Below, piece by piece: positions 25,172 to 36,537 of a DNA stretch of 64,000 nt. Under the pieces are notes generated by a model that did not search any database, was not told the origin of the DNA, and saw only the letters and a program-made list of their open reading frames with translations. Made by a program: the position numbers and the translations under genes. Source of the stretch: Sapria himalayana (taxonomy: Eukaryota > Streptophyta > Magnoliopsida > Malpighiales > Rafflesiaceae); the NCBI GenBank assembly GCA_029783825.1, contig JAREIK010016169.1, positions 42,526 to 106,525 on the forward strand, in the 5' to 3' direction. Each line of letters opens with the position of its first letter. The first letter of the stretch is position 1.

Positions 25172-28100
25172 TTATCAAAAAATAATAAAAATAAATATTT
25201 TGTTATTTTATTTTTTAAATAAAACCTATAAACAACTAAATGGATATACACAAGTAAATCAGTAAACACCTAAACCCCGTAATACCTAAATACATAAACC
25301 ATTAAACTGCTCTATAATACATAATAATTAATAAATCTAATTTTAATTTCTATTTAATAGAGTTTATATATTCATTTTAATTATTTATTAGTTTATTTTT
25401 ATAGAAATATTTATTATAAAATAAATTATGAGTGCGACAAATATAATTTAAATAATTTATTTTTAATCAAAAAAAATATATACGCTTATAAAAGAAGTAA
25501 AAATTTAAAAATTAAAAATAATTATCCAGTAATATATTTTACTTTAGTTTTGAATCAATTTGGGTTTTGTAGATATTTTTTAATTAATATCACTCTTTTT
25601 ATTATTAGTTTATTAATTTAAATTTTGATCATTATTATATTATCTATCAATAAAATTATTTATATTGAATTTATATGATATATAATTATTAATATTTTTA
25701 TAACTAAATATTGTATTTGCATTTCAGAAATATTTCTAATATTATAATATTTTCAATGGTTATAACCTATGAAAATGAGAAAAAATTATAAATTTTTTTT
25801 TGCTTATTTTATTGATTCAATTAAACCAATAAACCACTAAATGCCTAAAAACCTAAATTGCTAAACTCCTAAAAAGATAAAACCTCTAAATACTTAAACC
25901 ATTAAACTAGTATACATTAATAATAAATCATAAATATTATTTTATGTTTTATTCAGTATAATTTTAAATTTTTATTTTAAATAATTTTCAGTTTATTTTT
26001 ATAGAAATATGAATTACAAAATATAATATTAGTGAGATTGATCTAATTTAAATTAGACCGGTATACCCTAAATAATAAATAATAAATCTCATTATTTTTA
26101 ATTATAATTTTAAGTATTCATTTTAATTATTTATTTGTTTATTTTTATATAAATATTAATTACAAAATAATTTTTGAGTTACACAAATATAATTTATTTA
26201 AATTATTTTTTATCAAAAAATTATAGAAATACTTTTTAAAAGAAAAAAAAATTCAAAACAAAAAATTATTATATAGTAATATATTTTGCTTTGCTTCTGA
26301 ATCATTTTAGGTTTTGTAATTATATTTTAATTGATATCTCTCTTATTAATAATAGATTATTAAGTTATTTTTTCATCATTATTAGAATATTTATCAATAA
26401 AAATGTTTATATTTAATTTATATGATATATAAATATAATGATTATTATAAATAAATATTGTATTCACTTTTGAAAAAAATTGTAAAATTATTATATTTTC
26501 AAATGTTATAACCTTTGAAAATGTGAAAAAATAAAAAAATATTTTTTTTTGTAATTCTATTGGTTAAATAAAACCAATACACCACTAAATGCCTATGAAT
26601 TTAAATCACTAAACTACAAAATCTCGATACCAGTATATAGATAATCCTTTAAATTGGTATATCCTAAATAATAATTAATAAATTTCATTTTGATTGTTTA
26701 GTTTTTTATTTTTATATATGTATTAATTATAAAATAAATTATTAGTTAAAAATATAATTTATAAAAATTATTTTTCATCAAAAAATTGATAAGCTTATAA
26801 AAAGAATAAAAATTAAAAAATAAATGATTATTATTTAGTATTATATTTTACTTTTCTTTTGAATCATTATAGGTTTTATAATTTATATTTTAAGTAATAT
26901 CAATCTTATTCATAATAGATTTTTAATTTATTTTTTGATAATTATTAGAATATCTATCAATAAAATTATTTATATTGAATTTATCTGATATATAATTATT
27001 ATGATTATTATAAATAAATATTGTATTCACTTTTGAAAAAAATTTGAAAATTATTATATTTTCAAAGGTTATAATCTTAAAAAATGAGAAATAATAATAA
27101 TAATAAATTTTAGTTATTTTAATTTTTAAATAAAACCTATAGACCCTTAAATGCTTACTTAGTTAAATTAGTAAGCTCATAAACCCCGAAACCCCTAAAT
27201 ACATAAAGATTTTAACATCTATATACTACTTAATAAATAATAAATCTCATTTTTATTTCTATTTATTATAATTTTAAATATTCATTTTAATATTTATAGT
27301 TTAATTTTTTAGAAAAATTAATTACAAAATAAATTTCGAGTGAGACAAATATTATTTAAATAATTTATTTTTAATAAAAAAAATATAAGCTTATAAAAAG
27401 AAAAAAAAATTTAAAAATTAAATATTATTATTTAGTAATATATTTTGATTTGATTTTGAATCATTTTGTGTTATGTAAATATATTTTAATTAATATTTAT
27501 ATTATTAATAATAGTTTATTAATTTAATTTTTGTTCATTATTATAATATCTATCATTAAAATTATTTAAATTGAATTTATATGATATAAAATTAGTAAGA
27601 TTAATATAATTATACAAAGTATTCACATTTCAAAAAATTTAAAAAATTATTTTATTTTTAAAGGTTATAACCTTAGAAAATCAGAAAAAATCTAAAATTT
27701 TTTTTTATTTTTATTATATAAATAAAACCTATAAACCACAAAATACCTAAAAACCTAAATTGATAAACTCCTAAACGACAAAACTCCTAAATAATCAAAC
27801 CATTAAACTGGGATTCCACATATAATAAATCATAAATCTCATTTTAATTTGTATTCATTATAATTTTAAATATCCATTTTAATAATTTATTAGTTTATTT
27901 TTATATAAATATCAATCACAAAATAAATAATGAGTGAGACAAATATAATTTTAATAATTTACTTTTAATAAAACAAAAGCTTATATAAATAAGTAAAAAT
28001 TTAAAAACAAAAAATTATTATTTAGTAATATATTTTACTTTGATTTTGAATCATTATATATAGGTTTTGCAATTATATTTTAATTGAGATCAATCTTATT

Positions 28101-28835
28101 AATTTATTATTTGATCAATTTTATAATATCTAACAATAAAATTACTTATATTTAATTTAAATGTCTTATAATTATTAAGATTATTATACCTAAATATTAT
28201 ATTTAAATTTGGAAAAAATTTAAAAATTATTATATTTTCAAAGGTTATAACCTTCAAAAATGATAAATAATCATAAAAATAATTTTTTTATTATTTTATT
28301 ATTTAAATAAAACTTATAGACCACTAAATGCCTAAACATTTAAATCTATAGACTACTAAACCCCAAAACCCCCTAAATACTTAAACCATTAAACCTATAT
28401 AAACTAAATAGTAAATAATAAATCTAATTTTTATTTGTATTCTTTATAATTTTAAATATTCATTTTAATTATTTTTTAGTTTATTTTTATAGAAATATTA
28501 ATTGCAAAATAAATAATGTGTAAGACATATATAATTTAAATAAATTATTTTTTATGAAAAAAAATATAAGCTTATAAAAATAAATTAATTTTCAAAAATT
28601 TAAAATTTTATTTAGTAATATAATTTACTTTGATTTTTAATTATTTTGGGTTCTACAAATATATTTTAATTAAAATATGTCTTATTAATAATAGTTTATT
28701 AATTTATTTTTTGATCATAAAAATAATATATATTAATAAAATTTTTTATATTGAATTTACATCAAATATAATTATTAAGATTATTATAACTATGTATTGT
28801 ATTCATATTTTAGAACTATTAAAAAATTATTATAT

Positions 28836-28859
28836 TTTCAAAGGTTATAACCTTTGAAA
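28836..28859. repeat. Perfect 24-bp satellite palindrome
   Basis: Exact dyad in a BB monomer of the second HOR unit. Confidence 0.95.
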
Positions 28860-30160
28860 ATCACGAAAATTCATAAAAATAAATTTTTTGTTATTTCATT
28901 GATTGAATAAAACCTATAAATCAATAAATATAACCTAAATGTGTAAACATATAAATAAATAAACTCATTAACCCCAAAACCACAGTAAACTTAAACTATT
29001 AAATAGGTAACCCTAAATAATAAATAATAAAACTCATTTTTATTAGTATTCAGTATAATTTTATATATACATTTTTATTATTTATTAGTTTATTTTTATA
29101 GAAATATAAATTAAAAAATAAATTAATAGTAAGACAAATATAATTTAAATAATTTATTTTTCATCAAAAAATATATATGCTTATAAATGGATACAAAAAT
29201 TTAAAAATTTAAAATTAATATTTAGTAAAAAATTTCACTTTGATTTTAAATCATTTTAGGTTTTAAAAATATATTTTAAACAATATTTATCTTATTAATA
29301 ATTGTTTATCAATCTTTTGTATGATCATTATTATAATATATATCAATATAATTGTTTATATTGAATTTACATGATATATAATTATTAAGATTATCATAAC
29401 TAAATATTGTATTCACATTTAAAAAAAATTTAAAAATTGTTATAGTTTCAAAGGTTATATCCTTCAAAAAAGAGAACAAATAACAAAAAAAATTATTTTT
29501 GTTATTTTATTTTTTAAATAAAACCTATAAACTAGTAAATGCCTAAACACTTAAATCACTAAATTCTAACATCCCAAAACTCCTAAATATATAATCTTTT
29601 AAACCTGTATATTTTATCTTATTAATAATAGTTTTCTTTAATATTTATCTTATTAATATATTTTACTTTGATTTTGTATCATTTTTGGTTTTGCAAATAA
29701 ATTTTATTTAATATCTATCTTATTAATAATAGTTTATTAATTTATTTTATTATAGTCATCATAATATCTATAAAAAAAATTATTTATATTAAATTTACCT
29801 AATATATAATTATTTAGATTATTATAACAAAATAATATTTTCACATTTTAAAAAAATTTAAAAATTATTAAGTTTTCAATTGTTATAACTTTTGAAAATA
29901 AGAAAAAATAAAAAAATAAATTTTTTGTTATTAGTTTTTTAAATAAAATCCATAAACCACAAAATAGCTAAATTCTTAATGACTAAACTCCTAAACCTCG
30001 AAGCCCATAAATACATATGCCTTTAAAATTAGTATACTCTAAATAATAATTAATAAATCTCATTTTTATTAGTATTCATTATAATTTTAAATATTCATTT
30101 TAATTATTTATATGTTTATTTTTATTGAAATATTAATTACAAAATAAATTATTAGTGAGA

Positions 30161-30185
30161 TGGATATAATTACAAATATTTATTA
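30161..30185. other. Head-to-head inversion junction of the satellite
   Basis: Left of ~30172 the monomer reads '...TTATTAGTGAGATGGATATAATT'. Right of ~30180 it reads '...TATTAAAATGAATATTT', which is the reverse-complement orientation (compare 42486-42505). All landmarks (octamers, GATCA site, HindIII-like site) flip here. Only a few bases of unassigned sequence lie between. The + side ends in a CC monomer and the - side begins with U. Confidence 0.88.
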
Positions 30186-32846
30186 AAATGAATATTTAAA
30201 ATTATAATGAATACAAATAAAATAGAGATTTATTATTTATTAATCAAGATATACTAGTTTAATTGTTTAAGTATTTAGGTGTTTTGGGGTTTAGTGATTT
30301 AAGTGTTTAGGCCTTAAGTGATTTATAGTTTTTATTTAAAGAATGAAAAAATAAAAAATTTAATTTTTTGATTTTTTTTTAATTTTTGAAGGTTATAACC
30401 TTTGAAAATATATTAATTTTAAATTTTTTAAATGTGAAAATAATATTCAGTAATAATAATCTTAATAATTATATATAATGTAAATTCAATATAAATAATT
30501 TTATTAATAGATATTATAATAATGATCAATAAAAAATTAATAAACTATTATTATTAAGAATGTTATATATTAAAATATAATTGCAAAATCTAAAATGATT
30601 CAAAATAAAAATAAAATATATTACTAAATAATAAATTTTTGTTTTTAAAATTTTGCCTATTTTATAAGGATATATATTTTTTTTGATGAAAAATAAATTA
30701 TTTAAATTAGATTTGTCTCACTAATATTTATTTTGTAATTAATATTTCTATAAAAACAAATTTATAAATAATTAAAATAAAAATTTAAAATTATACTTAA
30801 TAAAAATTAAATTGAGATTTATGATTTTTTATTAATGTACACATGTTTAATGGTTTAAGTATTTAGACGTTTTTTCATTTAGGAGTTTAGCAATTTATGT
30901 TTTTAGGCATTTAGTGGTTTATAGGTTTTATTTAAACAATAAAATAACAAAAAAAAATTTGTAATTTTTCTAATTTTCATAGGTTATAACCTTTGAAAAA
31001 ATAATAATATTTAAATTTTTTTGAAATGTGAATATAATATTTAGTTATAATAATATTAATAAATATATATCATATAAATTCAATATAAACAATTTTATTG
31101 ATAGAAATATAATAATGATCAAAATTTAAATTAATATACTATTAATAAAAAGATTGATATTAATTAAAAAATATTTACAAAACCCAAATTGTTTCAAAAT
31201 TAAAGTAAAAACTATTATTTCATAATAATTTTTAATTTTTAAATTTTTAATTCTTTTATAAACATATATTTTTTTTGATTAAAAATAAATTAATTAAAAT
31301 ATATATGTCACACTCATAATTTAATTTGTAATAAATATTTCTATAAAAATAAACTCATAAATAATTAAAATGAATATTTAAAATAATAATAAATAGAAAT
31401 AAAAATTAGATTTATTAATTATTAAGTAGTATATAGCGGTTTAATGGTTTATTTATTTAGGCATTATGAGGTTTAGGAGTTTACTAATTCAATTGTGTAT
31501 GCATTTAGTGGTTTATAGGTTTTATTAAAAAAATAAAATAATAAAAAATTTATTTTTATTATTTTTTGATATTTTGAAAGTTTATAAACTTTGAAAATAT
31601 AATAATTTTTAAATTTTTTTTTAATGTGAATACAATATTTAGTTATAATAATTATTATAATTATATATCATATAAATTCAATATAAAAATTTTATTGATA
31701 AATATTCTAATAATGATCAAAAAATGAATTAATAATCTATTATTAAAAAGATAGATATCAATTAAAATATAATTTCAAAACCTAAAATGATTCAGAAGAA
31801 AAGCAAAATATATTACTATATAATAATTTTTTGTTTTGAATTTTTATTTTCTTTTAAAATGTTTATCAATAATTTTTTGATGAAAAATAATTTAAATAAA
31901 TTATATTTGTCTAACTCAATTTATTTTGTAATTAATATTTATATATAAATAACAAATAAATAATTAAAATGAATATTTAAAATTATAATGAAAAAAAAAT
32001 GAGATTTATTATTTATTATTTAGGGATGCCAGTTTACTTTAAATTAGATCTCTCTCACTAATAATTTATTTTGTAATTAATATTTGTATAAAATAAATTA
32101 ATAAATAATTAAAATAAAATTTAAAATTATACTAAATTAAAATTAAAATGAGATTTATGATTTATTATTAATTTATACTAGTTTAATGATTTAAGTATTT
32201 AGAGGTTTTGTCTTTAGGAGTTTAGCGATTTATGTTTTTAGGCTTTTAGTGGTTTGTAGGATTTATTTAAAAAAATAAAATGACAAACAAAATTTCTATA
32301 ATTTTTTATCATTTTCAAAGCTTATAACATTTAAAAATATAATAATATATAAAATTTTTTGAAATTTTAATACAAATTTTGTTATAATAATATTAATTAT
32401 TTTAAATCATATAACTTTAATATAAATAATTTTATTGATAGATATTATAATAATGATCAAAAATTAAATTTATAAACTATTAATATTAAGATTGATATTA
32501 ATTAAAAATATTTACAAAACCCAAATCGATTCAAAATTAAAGTAACTTATATTACTTGATAATAATTTTTAATTTTTATATATATGCTTCTTTTATAAGC
32601 GTATATTTTTTTTAGATAAATAATATATTATTTAAATTATATTTGTCCCACTCATAATTTATTTTGTAATAACTTTTTCTAAATAAATATACTAATACAT
32701 AATTAAAATGAATATTTAAAAATATAATAAATAGCAATAAAAATTAGATTTATTAATTATTAAGTAATATTTAGTGGTTTAATGGTTTATGTATTTAGGC
32801 ATTACGGGGGTTAGGAGTTTACTAATTTAACTTTATATGCATTTAG
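30181..32846 (-). repeat. AT-rich satellite array, block B1 (inverted)
   Basis: Monomers now read on the minus strand. Dyads near 30385, 30985, 31575 and 32320. Subtypes along the + coordinate: U, T, P, T, P. The P dyad near 31575 has a paired change giving the perfect inner palindrome AAAGTTTATAAACTTT. The last P monomer is cut by the hAT element after GCATTTAG (32839-32846), the exact target duplication. Confidence 0.92.
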
Positions 32847-32864
32847 TAGGGCAGCTTACGGGAC
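32847..32864 (+). repeat. hAT copy R, left terminal inverted repeat
   Basis: TAGGGCAGCTTACGGGAC directly after GCATTTAG; the 5' side of the transposase gene in this orientation. Confidence 0.85.
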
Positions 32865-33428
32865 TCGGAGATTCGTGACCCGACCCGAAGCCTTGTCCCG
32901 ATAAAATCGGGGCTTAGAAAATCTGTTGACTTTGACTTTTCGCGTCCCGTTCTGTCACGTATTTTTTCTTTTGGGATGGTTGCGGATCTTAAGCAATATC
33001 TCTCTCGAGAATCATCCCGTCCTAAAAAACCTATACTAGAACCAAGAATATATATATATATATATAACATGAAGATGCCACCAATTTCGCTACTACCCAT
33101 CCAATTCCGATGCACCTATTGCTGTTCCGAAGAGTTCCATGTCACCTCACGCCATTCCAGCCTTGTTCAGTTAGGTCCAGCCCCTGTCTATCACACTTTT
33201 GGTTGCCTCCACCATGTCTAAGATGGCACCAACCTTTTGGTTTGTTTTTCTGACGAGAATTAAGTGATTAATTATTATTATTATGTGACTCAGTCAGTTT
33301 TGTTGAGTATTGGTTGTGGTGTTGTAATTGGGCCGAATGAGTGGGCCGAATGTGTTACAGTCAGTTTTGTAGAGCTTGATTGTTTGAAATATTTATATTT
33401 ATTTATGCTTAACATATCATATTAATTA

Positions 33429-35568
33429 ATGGCAATGCAGATGGCACAATCCAGCGGTAAACGAAGAATATAATAAATTGAAGATGATCACATCTCAAAT
33501 GATCAAAGTACTGGTAAATCCAATCATCATTTTTTCACAAACCCTCCTATTGTTACGGCAGGTTCTTCAATTCCAATTGTAAAAGAAAGTCAAGGTATAT
33601 CTGAACCTCAAGCACATAAAAAGTATAAGTCTGCTATTTGGGAAACTTATGAGATATTATTTGATTCAAAGGGAAATGAAACCGGTAGGGTAGCTTGTAT
33701 ATGGTCTAGGAATAAATACTTGGCAAAAGTGATCAAGGTGCTTTGGGTTTATGAAAATACTTTAGAAAGACTTGTAAAAATTTTCCACACAAAAAAGAAT
33801 TAATACAAGCTCACAAAGGTAAAGACAAGTCACAATCTTTGTTGAGTTGCACTAAAGGTACTAGTTCAGAAGATAACAAATTAACTTATTGGCAATTTGA
33901 TCAACAACTAGTTATGGAGGCTTTGGTGAAAATGATCATAAAATATGAATTGCCTTTTTGTTTTGTTGAGAGGGATGAGTTTAAAAAGTTTTATGAAATT
34001 AGTGTGCCTCAATTTAAAAATCCATCTAGGCACTCTGTGTTGAGAGAATGTTTTTTTGTTTGTGAAGGAAAAGAAGAAATTATTTGTGAGCATATCATCT
34101 CATTGTTGTAGAGTTTCATTGACTACCAACACTTGGAGTAGCATTCAAAATTTGTCTTATATATGTTTGACTGTTCATTCCATTGATTCTAAATGGAATA
34201 TGCATAAAAGGCTTTAGAACTTTTGTGTAATTAAAAGTCATTCTGGAGTTAATATTAGAAATGCTATTGAGTTTTGCATGAATGAATGGGGTTTGAGAAA
34301 GTTGATGTTCATTACTATTGACAATGCATCAAATAATGATGTTGTAGTTGAACAATTGAAAAAAAGGCTTGTGAAGAAAAGTGTTGTACCTTTGAGAGGC
34401 TATATTTTCATATGAGATGTTGTGCTCATATCCTAAACTTAATTGTCAGAGATGACATTGCATTAGTTGAGGGCGCTATTCAAAAAATTAGAGGTGTGGT
34501 GAAAAATGTGAGGAGCAGTCCTAAAAGATTATATATGTTTAAGTTATGTGTTGAAGAAGCAAACTTGTCATATGGATCTTCATTGCAATTAGATTGTCCT
34601 ACAAGATGGAATTCAACTTATTTGATGCTACAAAATGATATAAAATATCAAAAAGAATATAATAAGTTGGAGAACAAAGAAAAAAGGTTTTTGAAGGAGT
34701 TTGTTTCTAACGTTCCAACTGAGAGAGACTGATCAAACACCAAAATTTTGGCTCGTTTCTTGAAAACCTTTTATGAGGTAACTTGTAAATTTTCTAGCTC
34801 ATAATATTCTACCTCTAGTGTTTATTTTCCTGAGATTATTCGAATTTTGAAAAAAAATTGAGCTTTGGGAAAATAGTAGAGATAGAATGGTGTCTGAAAT
34901 GGGTATGAAAATGAGGCATAAATTCAACAAATATTGGGTTCTCTTAAGTCAACAAATATTATGCTTTTTGTAGCAGTAGTGTTGGATCCTAGATATAAGC
35001 TCAAATATCTCAATGCTAAGTACACTTAGCATTATGGTGAGGAATTGTCGAAAATTTGGTTAAAAAGGTTATAAATGCTTTAAATGAGATTATGGATGAT
35101 TATAAAGATTTAAATGAAGATGAATCAAAAGAAGATGATTTCTTTTCTACTGTGTTGAAGAAAAATGATGATTTCTTTGATGGTAGTGATACTGATGTTG
35201 ATGATTTTTTTGATGAATTGGAGAAAGAACAAGAAGTTGCAGCTTTGGAAGAGTTGGATAGGTACTTGGAGGACAAACTTGAAAAAAATAGAATTGATTT
35301 TGATCTTCTAAAGTACTGGAAGGTAAATGAGGTTAGGTGTCCTTCTTTGGCAAATATAGGAAGGGATGTATTAGCTATCATAGCATCTACCGTGGCCTAC
35401 AAATCTACATTTAGCCCTGTGGGGAGAACTTAATAAAAATTTAGGAGTTCTGTAACACCTATTACAGCGGAAGTTCTCATATGTCTACAAGATTGGTTGA
35501 GAAGCTCAAACAAACCTATTGAAATTGAAGAATTTGTTCAAGACCTTGATGATAATGAATCAGGTTAG
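33429..35568 (+). pseudogene. hAT transposase pseudogene (BED finger / hATC), copy R
   Basis: Same gene as in the other copy, broken differently. The ATG at 33429 reads MAMQMAQSSGKRRI and then stops. The BED-like part reads CIWS near 33698, so the second zinc ligand is Ser here but Cys in the other copy. A frame at 33839-34111 holds the segment with WQFDQQLVMEALVKMI. Around 34120-34370 the core blocks TTNTWSSIQNLSYICLTVH and FITIDNASNND are visible, the first with Asn where the family usually has Asp. A one-base loss destroys the HFHMRCC segment near 34400. 34412-34732 continues with RCCAHILNLIVRDD and LDCPTRWNSTYLML. 35056-35433 has an acidic stretch, then the start of hATC (VRCPSLANIGRDVLAI), interrupted by a TAA after GRT. 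Probable GT...AG introns follow NESG (donor at ~35564, acceptor TTTTCAG near 35655). Confidence 0.88.
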
Positions 35569-36519
35569 TATACAAATCTTGTAAATTTTAATTTCACTTT
35601 TACTTATTTTATTCTTTCAATTTAATAAAAATATGGTTCAATTACAATTTTCAGAGGGGTCTAAATATCCAAATATTTCTCCAACTATAGTTGGCCAACT
35701 AAATTTGGAATGGGTGTAATAAATTTTATAAGGTAATATTTTGGTTTTTTATTACTCTTTCAGCTTAGAAATTTATGTCTACATGATTAACATGTTTTCA
35801 TCTTTGGTTGTCCTTCTACAGTGGAGGAAGAAAAGGGAGGATTTGTAGAAGAGATAATTAATTGGGTTTAGATTTTCGTTGATGTTCCGGGATGGATTTT
35901 GAAATGATTATTATCATGGTTGTTATTAGTTGTATTTTTTTTGTTATATTAAGCAACCTAATTTTAGCAATTACTTAAGTAGTAATTGATGCTACCAAAG
36001 TTTGTGGTAATCTTTAGCTATTCCTTAATATCTTAAGTAATTGTTTAAAAAATGTAGTATTGCTATTATGGTTAACTTTCACTCGGTTGAACAAAGCCGA
36101 CTTGTGAAAAAACTAAGAACCAAATTAAGGACATAACTCGGTCCCGTTCTACTTAACATTTATATCCTTTTCTGCACATCAAAGCTTTTGACAAGATAAT
36201 GGAACTCATTTGCGGTATTCAGCCTATTTGACAAAACAAAATTGGCCCAATTTGAGTTTGAAAGATACATAATTAAGGAATAATAAATGGTACAACAAAA
36301 GGTTTCGACATGAACTAACTTGGCCAGTTTGAAGAAAATAAATTAAAAAAAATGTCCGAACTCCGTTCTGTCCCGGAACCATTTTTTCCTACCAAAATTT
36401 CCTGATTTGCGTCCCCTCCCATCTCGATATTTTCAACCTATGCGACCGCTTTGGATCTTCAAAAAAAAATATCCGAACTATGGGAATGAACTGGAGATTT
36501 GTAATCCCAATCGCGTCCT

Positions 36520-36537
36520 GTCCCATGAGCATCCCTA
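36520..36537 (-). repeat. hAT copy R, right terminal inverted repeat
   Basis: Reverse strand reads TAGGGATGCTCATGGGAC; followed by the perfect duplication GCATTTAG. Confidence 0.85.

Larger units (their letters stand above)
18567..30172 (+). repeat. AT-rich satellite array, block A4 (+), with a complete HOR unit
   Basis: The longest uninterrupted satellite run. Dyads near 19110, 19690, 20294, 20890, 21485, 22078, 22672, 23208, 23806, 24404, 25148, 25748, 26494, 27057, 27655, 28233, 28836, 29440 and 29870. Octamer blocks give V W AA BB CC U S Q P T P T R | V W AA BB DD CC. The first 13 monomers (about 19.1-27.05 kb, 7.95 kb) form a HOR unit, and the next unit starts in the same order. AA monomers carry a distinctive 'CATATATAGGTTT' near 20100 and 28055. 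The DD monomer is truncated near 29620-29660. The array stops at an orientation switch. Confidence 0.92.
32847..36537 (+). mobile_element. hAT (Ac-like) DNA transposon, decayed copy R
   Basis: A ~3.69-kb inverted counterpart of the first hAT copy, with perfect 8-bp target duplications GCATTTAG at 32839-32846 and 36538-36545. These are the reverse complement of the CTAAATGC at the other copy. Ends read TAGGGCAGCTTACGGGAC (left) and, on the reverse strand, TAGGGATGCTCATGGGAC (right). A (TA)n run is at about 33047-33067. Between 5941-6120 and 34426-34605 I count 7 differences in 180 bases by eye. The same monomer subtype and target site show that this is a duplicated insertion rather than a second transposition. 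The satellite just beyond the right end has a rearranged joint near 36580. Confidence 0.93.

Noticed and set aside
32843..33221. Overlapping open frames at the 5' end of hAT copy R
   Set aside because: They lie in the terminal repeat and untranslated leader, include a (TA)n-encoded IYIYIY run, and have no family similarity.
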